DNA of 64,000 nt, taken from NCBI RefSeq assembly GCF_001654495.1, contig NZ_CP015849.1, positions 5,497,001 to 5,561,000 of the forward strand, written 5' to 3'. The position numbers were made by a program, and so were the translations under genes. Numbering within the stretch: position 1 is the stretch's first letter; each line of letters begins with the position of its first letter. Shown here one piece after another: positions 47,774-56,107 of the stretch. This DNA is from Streptomyces sp. SAT1 (lineage in GTDB: Bacteria; Actinomycetota; Actinomycetes; Streptomycetales; Streptomycetaceae). Under the pieces are notes generated by a model, which was not told where the DNA came from, made no database searches, and saw nothing but the letters and a program-made list of their open reading frames with translations.

Positions 47774-48589
47774 ATGAGCGCAGACACCAGCCCCGCCATC
47801 GAGCTGCGGGGCGCGAGCAAGATGTTCAGGACCCCGTCGGGGGGCCTGCACACCGCGGTCAGGGATCTCGACCTCACCGTGCGGCGCGGTGAGTTCGTCG
47901 CCGTGGTGGGTCCGACCGGCTGCGGCAAGTCGACCACGCTGACGCTGGTCAGCGGTCTGGAGGAGCCCACCGAGGGCGAGGTGCTGGTGGCCGGGGAGCC
48001 GGTGGCCGGCGTCGGCGGCAAGGTCGGCTTCGTCTTCCAGCAGGACGCCACCTTCCCCTGGCGCACGGTGCTGTCCAACGTCACGGCCGGGCCGCGCTTT
48101 CGCGGCGTCCCCAAGGCGGAGGCGAAGGAGAGGGCGCGGGCGTGGCTGGCCCGGGTCGGGCTCGCCGCGTTCGAGGACCGCTATCCGCACCAGCTCTCCG
48201 GCGGCCAGCGCAAGCGCGTCGCGCTCGCCGCGACCTTCGTCAACGACCCCGAGATCCTGCTCATGGACGAGCCGTTCTCGGCGCTCGACGTGCAGACCCG
48301 GGCGCTGATGTCGGACGAGCTGCTGGAGCTGTGGGAAGGCACCGGATCCTCGGTCGTCTTCGTCACCCACGACCTGGAGGAGGCCATCGCGCTGGCCGAC
48401 CGGGTCGTCGTGATGACGGCGGGACCCGCCACCGTGAAGCAGGTCTTCGACATCGGACTGCCCCGGCCGCGCAAGGTCGAGCAGGTCCGGTTGCGGAGCG
48501 AGTTCATCGACATCTACCGCGAGATCTGGGAGTCCCTGGGCGAAGAGGTCCGCATCACCCGGGAAAGAGGTGCCGCCCATGTCGCCTGA
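47774..48589 (+). CDS. ABC importer ATP-binding subunit (nitrate/sulfonate/taurine type)
   Basis: A 271-residue ATPase. Walker A VGPTGCGKST (45–54), Q-loop FVFQQDATFPW, signature LSGGQRKRVALA, Walker B ILLMDEPFSALD and switch His in VFVTHDLEEA are all intact. FQQDxxFPWRTVxxNV is characteristic of the SsuB/TauB/NrtD group that imports nitrate, sulfonates, pyrimidine precursors or similar small organics. It is the first gene of a three-gene operon; its stop overlaps the permease gene by 11 bases. Confidence 0.93.
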   Translation: MSADTSPAIELRGASKMFRTPSGGLHTAVRDLDLTVRRGEFVAVVGPTGCGKSTTLTLVSGLEEPTEGEVLVAGEPVAGVGGKVGFVFQQDATFPWRTVLSNVTAGPRFRGVPKAEAKERARAWLARVGLAAFEDRYPHQLSGGQRKRVALAATFVNDPEILLMDEPFSALDVQTRALMSDELLELWEGTGSSVVFVTHDLEEAIALADRVVVMTAGPATVKQVFDIGLPRPRKVEQVRLRSEFIDIYREIWESLGEEVRITRERGAAHVA

Positions 48590-49442
48590 GGTGCTCAGCA
48601 CACCGGTCGCCGAGACCGCGAAGACATCCGGCCGGGCGCACTCCCGGGCCCGCGCCGCCCGCAGGCGGAAGGTGATCGTCACCGCCGGCCGCGTCCTGCT
48701 CCTGGTGGCCGTGCTCGGCCTGTGGGAGGCGCTGTCCCGGGCCGAGGCCATCGACCCGTTCAACTTCTCGATGCCCTCGAAGATCTGGGACCAGATCTGG
48801 ACCTGGATCACCCACGGCACCGCCCTCGGCTCGCTCGGCGAGCAGATCTGGTACACGCTCTACGAGGCGCTGCTCGGCTGGGTGGTCGGCGTGGTGGCCG
48901 GTGTGGTCCTCGGGATCGCGCTCGGGCGCGTCGCCTTCCTCGCCGACGTCCTCGGCCCGTACATCAAGGTGCTCAACTCCATCCCGAGGATCGTGCTCGC
49001 CCCGATCTTCGTGATCTGGTTCGGGCTCGGCCCGGTCTCCAAGATCGCTTCGGCCGTCGTCCTGGTCTTCTTCCCGGTGTTCTTCAACGCCTTCCAGGGC
49101 GCCCGCGAGGTCGACCGCGATCTGGTCGCCAACGCGCGGATCCTCGGCGCGAGCGACCGCAGGGTCACGCTCCAGGTGGTCGTCCCGTCCGCCACCTCCT
49201 GGATCTTCACGAGCCTCCACGTCAGCTTCGGCTTCGCGCTGATCGGCGCCATCGTCGGCGAGTACATCGGCGCCACCAAGGGCATCGGACTGCTCGTCGC
49301 GCAGTCCCAGGGCACGTTCAACGCGGCCGGTGTGTACGCCGCGATGGTCATCCTCGCCGCGGTCGCCCTGGTCGCCGAGGGGCTGCTCACCTTCGCCGAG
49401 CGCCGCATCTTCCGCTGGAAGCCCGCCGACTCCGGTCACTGA
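48579..49442 (+). CDS. ABC importer permease
   Basis: A 287-residue membrane subunit with six predicted segments and the EAA loop for docking the ATPase (NARILGASDRRVTLQVVVPSA in part). Other family marks are NSIPRIVLAPIFVIWFGLG and LIGAIVGEYIGATKGIGLLV. These match the SsuC/TauC/ThiX group. ATG 48579 is chosen because AAAGAGG lies 8 bases upstream; a GTG three codons earlier overlaps that site. It works with the ATPase before it and the lipoprotein after it. Confidence 0.93.
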   Translation: MSPEVLSTPVAETAKTSGRAHSRARAARRRKVIVTAGRVLLLVAVLGLWEALSRAEAIDPFNFSMPSKIWDQIWTWITHGTALGSLGEQIWYTLYEALLGWVVGVVAGVVLGIALGRVAFLADVLGPYIKVLNSIPRIVLAPIFVIWFGLGPVSKIASAVVLVFFPVFFNAFQGAREVDRDLVANARILGASDRRVTLQVVVPSATSWIFTSLHVSFGFALIGAIVGEYIGATKGIGLLVAQSQGTFNAAGVYAAMVILAAVALVAEGLLTFAERRIFRWKPADSGH

Positions 49443-49544
49443 GCCGCCCTCGCCCGCCCCTCGCCCCTGCACGTGTCCGCCTCTCCGTACGGACGCGCCC
49501 GCACCCCGCCGCCGTACCGGCCTCCCCAAGGACGTGAATCCGCC

Positions 49545-50600
49545 ATGCGCACCACCACCAGACTCGCGGCGTCGGCCGCCGCCGGCCTGCTCGCCCTGTC
49601 CTCCCTCACCGCCTGCGCCAACGACGCGGCCGGCTCCGCGTCCGGCGGCGGCGGGGGAGACGGCAAGGGCGAGCACGTCAAGATCATGGTGGGCGGCCTC
49701 GACAAGGTCATCTACCTGCCCGCCATGCTCACCCAGCGCCTCGGCTACTTCTCCGCCGAGGGCCTGGACGTGGAACTGCTGAGCGAACCCGCCGGTGTCC
49801 AGGCCGAGACCGCGCTCGTCTCCGGCCAGGTCCAGGCCGCCGTCGGCTTCTACGACCACACCCTCGACCTCCAGGTCAAGGGCAAGGACATCGAGTCCGT
49901 GGTGCAGTTCTCGCACGCGCCCGGCGAGGTGGAGGTGGTCTCCGAGAAGGCGGCGGCCGACATCACCTCGCCCAAGGACTTCAAGGGCAAGAAGCTCGGC
50001 GTCACCGGGCTCGGCTCCTCCACCGACTTCCTCACCAAGTACCTGGCGGTCAAGAACGGCGTCGGCGTCGGCGAGTTCTCCCCGGTCGCCGTCGGCGCCG
50101 GACCGACGTTCGTCTCCGCGCTCCAGCAGGGTTCCATCGACGGCGGCATGACCACCGACCCGACCGTCGCGACGATCCTGGCCAAGAAGGCGGGCCGGGT
50201 CCTCGTGGACATGCGGACCCCGGAGGGCTCCCGGCAGGCGCTCGGCGGCCCCTACCCGTCGTCCAGCCTCTACATGCAGTCCAGCTGGGTCGACGGGCAC
50301 AAGGACACCGTCCAGAAGCTCGCCAACGCGTTCGTGAAGACCCTCCGGTGGATGTCCGCCCACAGTGCCGACGAGATCGCCGCCAAGATGCCCGCCGACT
50401 ACTCCCAGGGGGACAAGAAGCTCTACGCCGACTCGATCCGCAGCACCCTGCCGATGTTCACCAAGGACGGCGTGATGCCGGCGAACGGCCCCGAGACCGT
50501 GGAGAAGGTCCTCAAGGCGTTCAACCCCGCCGTCAAGAACGCCACCGTGGATCTGAGCAGGACGTTCACCACCGAGTTCGTCGAGAAGGCCGCGGGCTGA
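49545..50600 (+). CDS. ABC importer substrate-binding lipoprotein (NMT1/SsuA-like)
   Basis: A 351-residue exported lipoprotein. Signal peptide with lipobox SLTAC, Cys24 as the lipidated residue; a Gly-rich tether follows. The mature part is an NMT1/THI5/SsuA-type periplasmic-binding fold: GGLDKVIYLPAMLTQRLGYF, PKDFKGKKLGVTGLGSSTDF, ALQQGSIDGGMTTDPTVA. This fold binds thiamine precursors, nitrate, sulfonates or aromatic acids, and the ligand cannot be told. The importer is flanked by the two parts of a CitA/CitB-type system, which usually senses carboxylates, so a carboxylate is a reasonable guess only. Confidence 0.92.
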   Translation: MRTTTRLAASAAAGLLALSSLTACANDAAGSASGGGGGDGKGEHVKIMVGGLDKVIYLPAMLTQRLGYFSAEGLDVELLSEPAGVQAETALVSGQVQAAVGFYDHTLDLQVKGKDIESVVQFSHAPGEVEVVSEKAAADITSPKDFKGKKLGVTGLGSSTDFLTKYLAVKNGVGVGEFSPVAVGAGPTFVSALQQGSIDGGMTTDPTVATILAKKAGRVLVDMRTPEGSRQALGGPYPSSSLYMQSSWVDGHKDTVQKLANAFVKTLRWMSAHSADEIAAKMPADYSQGDKKLYADSIRSTLPMFTKDGVMPANGPETVEKVLKAFNPAVKNATVDLSRTFTTEFVEKAAG

Positions 50601-50653
50601 GCCCGTACCGGAACGGAAGCGCCGGGCCCGTACCGGTGCACGAGCGAGGACAC

Positions 50654-50680
50654 GGCCCGCGCCGCACGCCGGCGCGGGCC
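50654..50680. terminator. 11-bp GC hairpin between convergent genes
   Basis: GGCCCGCGCCG (50654–50664) pairs with CGGCGCGGGCC (50670–50680), 5-base loop. It lies in the 88-base gap between the lipoprotein gene and the kinase gene, which converge here. Confidence 0.75.
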
Positions 50681-50688
50681 GCCGCGGC

Positions 50689-52317
50689 TCAGCCCGGGGC
50701 GTCCGTGCCCTCCTCCAGCGCCTCGGGCAGCACCACCGTGAACTCCGCGCCGCCGCCGTGCGCCGCGCCCGCCGTCGCGGAGCCGCCCTGCCGCTCGGCG
50801 AGCCTGCGCACCAGGGAGAGCCCGATGCCGCGCTTGCCGTGTGCCGGGGGCCGCTTGGTCGACCAGCCCTCCGTGAAGACCGATTCGCGCAGCTCGGGCG
50901 GGATCCCCGGCCCGGTGTCGCGGACCCGGAGGACGGCGGTGCGCCCCCGGGTGCGCAGCTCGACCTCCACGCGCGCGTGCGGGGTCGCCGCCACGGCGTC
51001 GAGCGCGTTGTCCACCAGATTGCCGACGACGGTCACCAGGCCCCGGGGGTCGACCAGCCGGTCCGGCAGCCAGGTGCGGTCCGAGATCCACAGCGCCACC
51101 CCGCGTTCGGCGGCGACGGTCGCCTTGCCGACCAGCAGCGCGGCGAGCAGCGGGTCCTGGATCTTCTCGGTGACCTGTTCCGCCGTGGCCCGGTGGTCGC
51201 CGACCACCTCGCCGATGAACTCCGCCGCGTCGTCGTACATCTCCAGCTCCAGCAGGCCGAGCAGGGTGTGCATCCGGTTGGCGTGCTCGTGGTCCTGGGC
51301 GCGCAGCGCGTCGATCAGACCATGGGTGGAGTCCAGTTCCCGGCCCAGCTGCTCCAGTTCGGTGCGGTCGCGCAGGGTGGCGACGGCGCCCCCGTCGTCG
51401 GTGGGCATGCGGTTGGCGACCAGGACGCGCTGGCCGCGCACGGTGAGCAGGTCCGTGCCCGTCACCCGCCCGGCCAGCACATCGGTGGTGCGGCCCGCGC
51501 CGAGCGCCTCGTCCGGGAACCGGCCGAGCGCCTCGTCGCCGATGCCGAGCAGCCGTCGCGCCTCGTCGTTGAGCAGCCGGACCCGCCCGCCCCGGTCCAG
51601 GGCCACGACGCCCTCCCGTATCCCGTGCAGCATGGCCTCCCGCTCCGCGAGCAGCGCCGCGATGTCGGAGAACGCCAGGTCCCGGGTCTGCCGCTGCACC
51701 CGGCGCGAGACCAGCCAGGCGGCCAGCGCCCCGACCGCGAGCGCGCCGCCCGCGTACGCGAGCAGCCCGGGGATGGCGTCCACCAGCCGGGCGCGCACGC
51801 TGTCGTAGGCGATGCCGACCGAGACCGCGCCGACGATGCGGTGGTCACCGTCGTAGAGCGGCACCTTGCCGCGGGCGGAGCGGCCCAGGGTGCCGGTGTC
51901 GATCTGCATGACCTCCCGCCCCCGCAGAGCGGCCGTCGGGTCGGTGGAGACGGGCCTGCCGACCTGGTCCGGTTCGGCGTGCGACCAGCGGGTGCCGGCC
52001 GTGTCCATCACCACGACGTACTCGGCGCCCGTCGCCCGCCGGATCGCCTCCGCCTCCCGCTGCACGGGCCCGCTCACGCTCGGGGCGGTGTGCAGGAGGT
52101 CGTGGACGATCTGCGGGTTCTCGGCGGTGGTCTCGGCGATGGCCAGCGCGCGGCGCATCGCCTGGTCGTCCAGCTGGTGGCTCAGCGGGGCCAGGAACAG
52201 CCCGGTCGCCAGGACGGCGACCGACGCGGCGATCGCCAGTTGCGTCAGCAGGACCTGGGCGAACGCCCGCCGGGGCAGACCCAGGCGACGGCGGCGTACG
52301 GGGGCGGTGGTGCTCAT
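50689..52317 (-). CDS. CitA/DcuS-type sensor histidine kinase
   Basis: A 542-residue sensor. A membrane segment near 22–45, an extracytoplasmic PAS-like (PDC) domain (about 46–190, with EYVVVMDTAGTRWSHAEPDQVG), a second membrane segment near 195–215, a cytoplasmic PAS domain (GIREGVVALDRGGRVRLLNDEA) and the kinase core. The phospho-acceptor region DHEHANRMHTLLGLLELE lies near residue 343. The ATPase motifs are GNLVDNALDAV, DTGPGIPPE and KRGIGLSLVRRL. Related sensors detect di- or tricarboxylates. TACGGT ends 7 bases before the ATG, so the mRNA may be leaderless. Its partner is most likely the regulator at 46920–47612. Confidence 0.93.
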   Translation of the reverse strand: MSTTAPVRRRRLGLPRRAFAQVLLTQLAIAASVAVLATGLFLAPLSHQLDDQAMRRALAIAETTAENPQIVHDLLHTAPSVSGPVQREAEAIRRATGAEYVVVMDTAGTRWSHAEPDQVGRPVSTDPTAALRGREVMQIDTGTLGRSARGKVPLYDGDHRIVGAVSVGIAYDSVRARLVDAIPGLLAYAGGALAVGALAAWLVSRRVQRQTRDLAFSDIAALLAEREAMLHGIREGVVALDRGGRVRLLNDEARRLLGIGDEALGRFPDEALGAGRTTDVLAGRVTGTDLLTVRGQRVLVANRMPTDDGGAVATLRDRTELEQLGRELDSTHGLIDALRAQDHEHANRMHTLLGLLELEMYDDAAEFIGEVVGDHRATAEQVTEKIQDPLLAALLVGKATVAAERGVALWISDRTWLPDRLVDPRGLVTVVGNLVDNALDAVAATPHARVEVELRTRGRTAVLRVRDTGPGIPPELRESVFTEGWSTKRPPAHGKRGIGLSLVRRLAERQGGSATAGAAHGGGAEFTVVLPEALEEGTDAPG

Positions 52318-52395
52318 GGCGACGACCGTACGGTGCGCGGCGCGGCCGTCCCAGGTCTCGTGCGCCGCGGATCCGGGCGGCCCGGCCGGGCGGGC

Positions 52396-53388
52396 TCAGC
52401 GCGGTGCGTGGGGCAGGGACAGTTCGCGGACCGCCAGGACGTCCATGCGGGCCGGGGTGCCCAGGACCGCGGCGCCGCAGCTCTCCGGGCGGGGCGGCTC
52501 GGCGGCGCCGCGCGCCACGGTGACGTGCCAGCGGCGGCCGTCGGTGTGGGCGACGGTCACCTCCCACAACGGGGTGCCGTCCTCCGGCGCCGGTGCGCCG
52601 TGCGGGCCCGGCACGGCCGGGGCGGGCAGCTCCTCGGTGCGGACGACGGTCAGCGCGTCCGCGCCGTACTCGCCGCTCAGGGCGCGCACGGCCAGCTCGG
52701 CGGCCTGTGCGGGCCGCTCCCACGCGCTGCGGCCCCGGCAGCCGTCGAGGTCGACCCGGCCCTCGCGCAGCCCGCGCAGGGCGCCGCGGACGGCGCCGGT
52801 CTCGGCGCGGCCGTACGCGTAGCCGTGCGGGAGCAGGAGCAGCGTGGGGGAGAAGCGGTGGCCGCCGAGGTGGGAGACCTCCCAGACGCCGTGCTCCCCG
52901 GCGGCGGCCAGCTCCGCGGCCAGCGGCCGGCCCAGCAGGGCGCAGCAGCGGTCGCGCTTGCCGTTGGTGCAGACGAGGGCGAGCGGGCCCGCGGTGTGCG
53001 GCACGCCCCGCAGGACCGTGTCGAAGGTGTGGTGCTCGCCCCTGCCCAGCGCGGCGAAGTCGAGACGCAGCAACTCCTCCGGTGCGGCGGTATCTGCGGA
53101 GCGCACCCAGCTGTTGCCGGGCAGGGTGTGGGCCGCGTACACCTGTCGCACGGACCGCGTACGGCAGTCGGCGTGCCGTCCCGGGCGCCGGACGAGGGCG
53201 ATCCGTACGCCGGTGCCCTCGGCCGCCCGCTCCAGCGCGCGGCCCAGCTCCGGGTCCAGATGGCTGGAGGTGAGCGCCTTGGCGCCCCAGGGGCCGGGCT
53301 GTTCCAGCAGCAGCCAGGTCGTCGCCGTGGGCGCGGTGGCGCCCTGCGCTTCGCCGAGCTGCCGGGAAACGGTCGTGCACGTACTCAC
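52396..53388 (-). CDS. Sucraseferredoxin-like protein
   Basis: A 330-residue protein of the sucrase/ferredoxin-like (thioredoxin-fold ferredoxin) family. Seen are WLLLEQPGPWGAKAL near the N terminus, CRTRSVRQVY, the cysteine cluster CTNGKRDRCCALLGRPLA and VSHLGGHRFSPTLLLLPHG with His residues. Such proteins may bind a 2Fe–2S cluster through Cys and His; the function is unknown. GTG 53388 is used because TAGGCT (minus strand, 53396–53401) lies 7 bases upstream with no ribosome site, again a leaderless pattern. The frame runs on far upstream as non-coding sequence. Confidence 0.85.
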   Translation of the reverse strand: MSTCTTVSRQLGEAQGATAPTATTWLLLEQPGPWGAKALTSSHLDPELGRALERAAEGTGVRIALVRRPGRHADCRTRSVRQVYAAHTLPGNSWVRSADTAAPEELLRLDFAALGRGEHHTFDTVLRGVPHTAGPLALVCTNGKRDRCCALLGRPLAAELAAAGEHGVWEVSHLGGHRFSPTLLLLPHGYAYGRAETGAVRGALRGLREGRVDLDGCRGRSAWERPAQAAELAVRALSGEYGADALTVVRTEELPAPAVPGPHGAPAPEDGTPLWEVTVAHTDGRRWHVTVARGAAEPPRPESCGAAVLGTPARMDVLAVRELSLPHAPR

Positions 53389-53464
53389 AGGGGCGAGCCT
53401 ACTGCGGCCCGCGGGCCGCACGACCGCCCGGCACCCACGCCCGGCACCCGCGCCCGCACCGGGC

Positions 53465-53530
53465 GTCCCGCCGAGGGCCCGCCGGAGGTCCGCCGGACGT
53501 CCCGCCGAGGGCCCGCCGGAGGTCCGCCGG
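53465..53530. repeat. Perfect 32-bp direct repeat, period 34
   Basis: The 32-base block at 53465–53496 (begins GTCCCGCCGAGGGCCC) recurs exactly at 53499–53530 with two bases between. It is in the divergent gap (53389–53784) between the sucraseferredoxin-like gene and the dehydrogenase gene. Further right the gap holds the palindrome TGACATGTCA (53548–53557) and TAGGGT (53598–53603), the latter a possible -10 element. Confidence 0.95.
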
Positions 53531-53784
53531 GTGGGCCCGGCCCGCCCTGACATGTCAGCTCCTGTCAGAGTCGGGGGCCCCGGCGCGGCGGTCTCACTAG
53601 GGTGACGGAGCAGGCGTGGGCGGCACGTCGGTTCCGTTCGCCACGGGGTGGGCCGTGGTGCTGAGTTCCTTGGATGAGGGGGGCGACCGGGGCGGCGGAC
53701 CGATCCCCGCACGATCGACGATGTGCCGGCCACGCCTGCCGTGAGGGTGCGAGGAGTCAGCCGTCCTGCCGAAAGGGAACAGCC

Positions 53785-54627
53785 ATGAGCACTGCCCCCG
53801 CCGTCCCGAGCACCGCGCTGGTCACCGGCGCGTCCTCCGGGCTCGGCAAGGAGTTCGCCGCCCAGCTCGCCGCCCGGGGCCACGACCTGGTCCTGGTGGC
53901 CCGCTCCCGGGACCGGCTGGAGGAGGTCGCCGCCGAGCTGGCGCGGGTCCACGGCGTCAAGACCCACGTGGTGGTGCAGGACCTGGCCCGGCCCGACGCC
54001 GGACGGCAGGTGGCGCGCGAACTCGCCGACCGCGGGATCCGCGTCGACCTGCTGGTCAACAACGCGGGCTTCGGAACCGGCGGCCGGTTCGAGGAGATCG
54101 GCCCCGAACGCGACCACGACCTGCTGATGGTGAACGTCGTCGCGCTCGTCGACCTCACCCACGCCCTGCTGCCCGGCATGCTGGAGCGCGGCACCGGCGC
54201 GGTCCTCAACGTGGGCTCGACCGCCGGCTACCAGCCCAGCCCCTACCTGTCGGTCTACAGCGCCTCGAAGACGTTCGTGCTGAACTTCTCGATGGCCCTG
54301 CGCGAGGAGGTGCGGGGGCGGGGCGTGCGGGTGACCGCGCTGTGCCCCGGACCGGTCGAGACGCGGTTCTTCGAGGTCCTCGGCACCCGCGACGCCGCCG
54401 TGGCGGGCAGCTTCACCACGCCCGAGCCGGTGGTGCGCGCGGCCCTGGCGGCGCTCGACCGCAACCGCGCCTATGTGACGCCCGGCCTCGGCAACGCGCT
54501 GATGGCGCATCTGACGCCGCGCCGCCCCCGCACCCTGGTGGCCCGGGTCGGCGAACGGATCTGCCGCAAAGTGCTCAAAACGGCACCGCGCCCGGCCGCG
54601 CCCGCTCCGCAGAGCCTCACCGGCTGA
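53785..54627 (+). CDS. Short-chain dehydrogenase/reductase (DltE/YqjQ-like)
   Basis: A 280-residue classical SDR oxidoreductase. Cofactor site TGASSGLGKEFA (13–24), NNAGFGTGG, catalytic Ser in NVGSTAGYQP and the YSASK pair (Tyr-x3-Lys). The Arg in LVARSRDRL after the second strand favours NADPH. The C-terminal 60 residues are basic and Pro-rich, as in the subgroup that acts on lipids or long-chain substrates; the actual substrate is unknown. ATG 53785 follows AAAGGGAA. It is convergent with the FAD oxidase and may be outside the metabolite cluster. Confidence 0.9.
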   Translation: MSTAPAVPSTALVTGASSGLGKEFAAQLAARGHDLVLVARSRDRLEEVAAELARVHGVKTHVVVQDLARPDAGRQVARELADRGIRVDLLVNNAGFGTGGRFEEIGPERDHDLLMVNVVALVDLTHALLPGMLERGTGAVLNVGSTAGYQPSPYLSVYSASKTFVLNFSMALREEVRGRGVRVTALCPGPVETRFFEVLGTRDAAVAGSFTTPEPVVRAALAALDRNRAYVTPGLGNALMAHLTPRRPRTLVARVGERICRKVLKTAPRPAAPAPQSLTG

Positions 54628-54706
54628 AGCGCGGGTGCGCTCCCGACACTCCCGCCCCGCGCGCGGCCCGCGGGGCGGGGTCCGGCAGCCCGGCGCCCTG
54701 CGGCGC

Positions 54707-55849
54707 TCAGCTGAAGCGGTCCGGCGAGAGGAAGTCCAGCCCGGCGGCGCCCGCCGCGCCCTGCACCAGGTCGGCGAGGGCATCGCCGACACCCGGCGCG
54801 TACGCCGGGCCGTGCGCGCCGCCACCGCCCGCGACGACCAGCCGCGGGTCGCCGCCGGGACGGCCGCACACGAACAGGCCGTCCGGGGTCCGGGCGCGGG
54901 TGCCGACCGCCGTACGGGCGGGCAGCGTCTCCAGGCCGGGCACCTTGGCGGGCAGCAGCCGCGCCAGGTCCGACCAGTCGTCGGCGGTCACCGAGCGGTC
55001 GGTGTCCTCGGGGTCGACCGGCTTGGCCGCCCCGCCGTCCTCGAGGCCCAGGCCGACGTCGTCGCCGCCCTGGGCGCCGCTGCCCCACAGGATCCGGCCG
55101 TCGTCCAGCTCCCGCCGGAACACCGGGAAGCCCTCCAGGTCGAAGCCGCTGTCCGCCGCGTCCAGCGGACGGAAGCGGGAGAAGGGCGCGCGGACCGACT
55201 GCACCGGCAGTCCGGGCACCAGCCCCGGCAGCCACGCGCCCGCCGTCAGCACCGCCTGGCGCGCGGTCACCGAGCCCGTGGCGGTGTGCAGCCGCACCCC
55301 GCCCGGCACCCGCTCGACCCGGACCACCCGGGAGTCGGTGTGCACCCGGGCACCGGCGCGCTCGGCCAGCGCCACCGCGGCCCGTACCGCGTGCCGCGGC
55401 CGCACCAGCCCGGCGGAGGGCTCCCACACACCGATGTGATGGGCCGGCACCCCGGTGTGGCGCGGGAAGCGGAAGCGCAGCGCGGTCGCCGTGAAGGTGC
55501 GGACCGGGACGCCGTGCGCGCGGGCCGTGCGCAGCGCGCCGCCCGCGAGCGGGCCGTTCTCCGGGCCGATCAGCAGTCCGCCGCAGGGCGTGAACAGCCC
55601 GTCCTGGCCGGCGCGGGCCAGCTCCGCCCACAGCTGCCTCGATCTGCGCGCCAGCGGCAGCAGACCGGGATGCTCGGCGCCCGTCAGGCGGACCATGCGG
55701 GCGCCGCCGTACGAGGAGCCGAGCGCGTGCCCCGGCGTGAAGCGTTCCAGACCGATGACGTCCACGCCCCGGGCCGCCAGCCGCCATAAGGCCGACGCCC
55801 CCCAACTTCCCAGACCCACCACCGCGGTCTCGGCATCCCAACGTGTCAT
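54707..55849 (-). CDS. FAD-dependent amine oxidase (sarcosine/N-methyltryptophan oxidase type)
   Basis: A 380-residue flavoenzyme of the DAO/MSOX group that oxidises N-methyl amino acids or other secondary amines. Seen are the FAD loop ETAVVGLGSWGASALWRLA, RFTPGHALGSSYGGARMVRLT (in parts) with active-site-like basic residues, and GGGGAHGPAYAPGVGDALADL. The family normally links FAD covalently to a Cys in a CxYTxTPD segment; here that segment reads GTRARTPDGLF, so the Cys is lost and FAD is presumably non-covalent. ATG 55849 is chosen at the start of the Rossmann strand. Convergent with the SDR gene, divergent from the SARP gene, so it may border the cluster. Confidence 0.85.
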   Translation of the reverse strand: MTRWDAETAVVGLGSWGASALWRLAARGVDVIGLERFTPGHALGSSYGGARMVRLTGAEHPGLLPLARRSRQLWAELARAGQDGLFTPCGGLLIGPENGPLAGGALRTARAHGVPVRTFTATALRFRFPRHTGVPAHHIGVWEPSAGLVRPRHAVRAAVALAERAGARVHTDSRVVRVERVPGGVRLHTATGSVTARQAVLTAGAWLPGLVPGLPVQSVRAPFSRFRPLDAADSGFDLEGFPVFRRELDDGRILWGSGAQGGDDVGLGLEDGGAAKPVDPEDTDRSVTADDWSDLARLLPAKVPGLETLPARTAVGTRARTPDGLFVCGRPGGDPRLVVAGGGGAHGPAYAPGVGDALADLVQGAAGAAGLDFLSPDRFS

Positions 55850-56017
55850 GTCCGCCTGCTCCCTGGGTCGTGTCACGGTGCCCGGTCCAGCCGAACACGG
55901 CTCCGTGCGCCCGCGCATGAGTAACCGTCACTCAGCTCGCGGCTCCGCGCGCCCCCGGCGAAGTCCCGGCCGGGGCCGCCCGGCCCCGTGCGCGGCCCGG
56001 CGGCGCCCCCGGTTTGG

Positions 56018-56032
56018 AGTACCTGAGTACTC
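56018..56032 (+). promoter_or_regulatory. Direct/inverted repeat GAGTAC upstream of SARP gene
   Basis: GAGTACCTGAGTACTC has GAGTAC twice, 7 bases apart, and the second copy extends to the palindrome GAGTACTC. It is about 75 bases before the SARP start, in the 258-base gap shared with the divergent oxidase gene. It could be a regulator site; no standard promoter pair was placed. Confidence 0.35.
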
Positions 56033-56107
56033 ATGCGCCCGGGGCGGCGCGCGTGATCACCTCGGAGTGCGGCGTGGTCCGGGCCGCGACGACTGGTGGA
56101 GGTTTCG

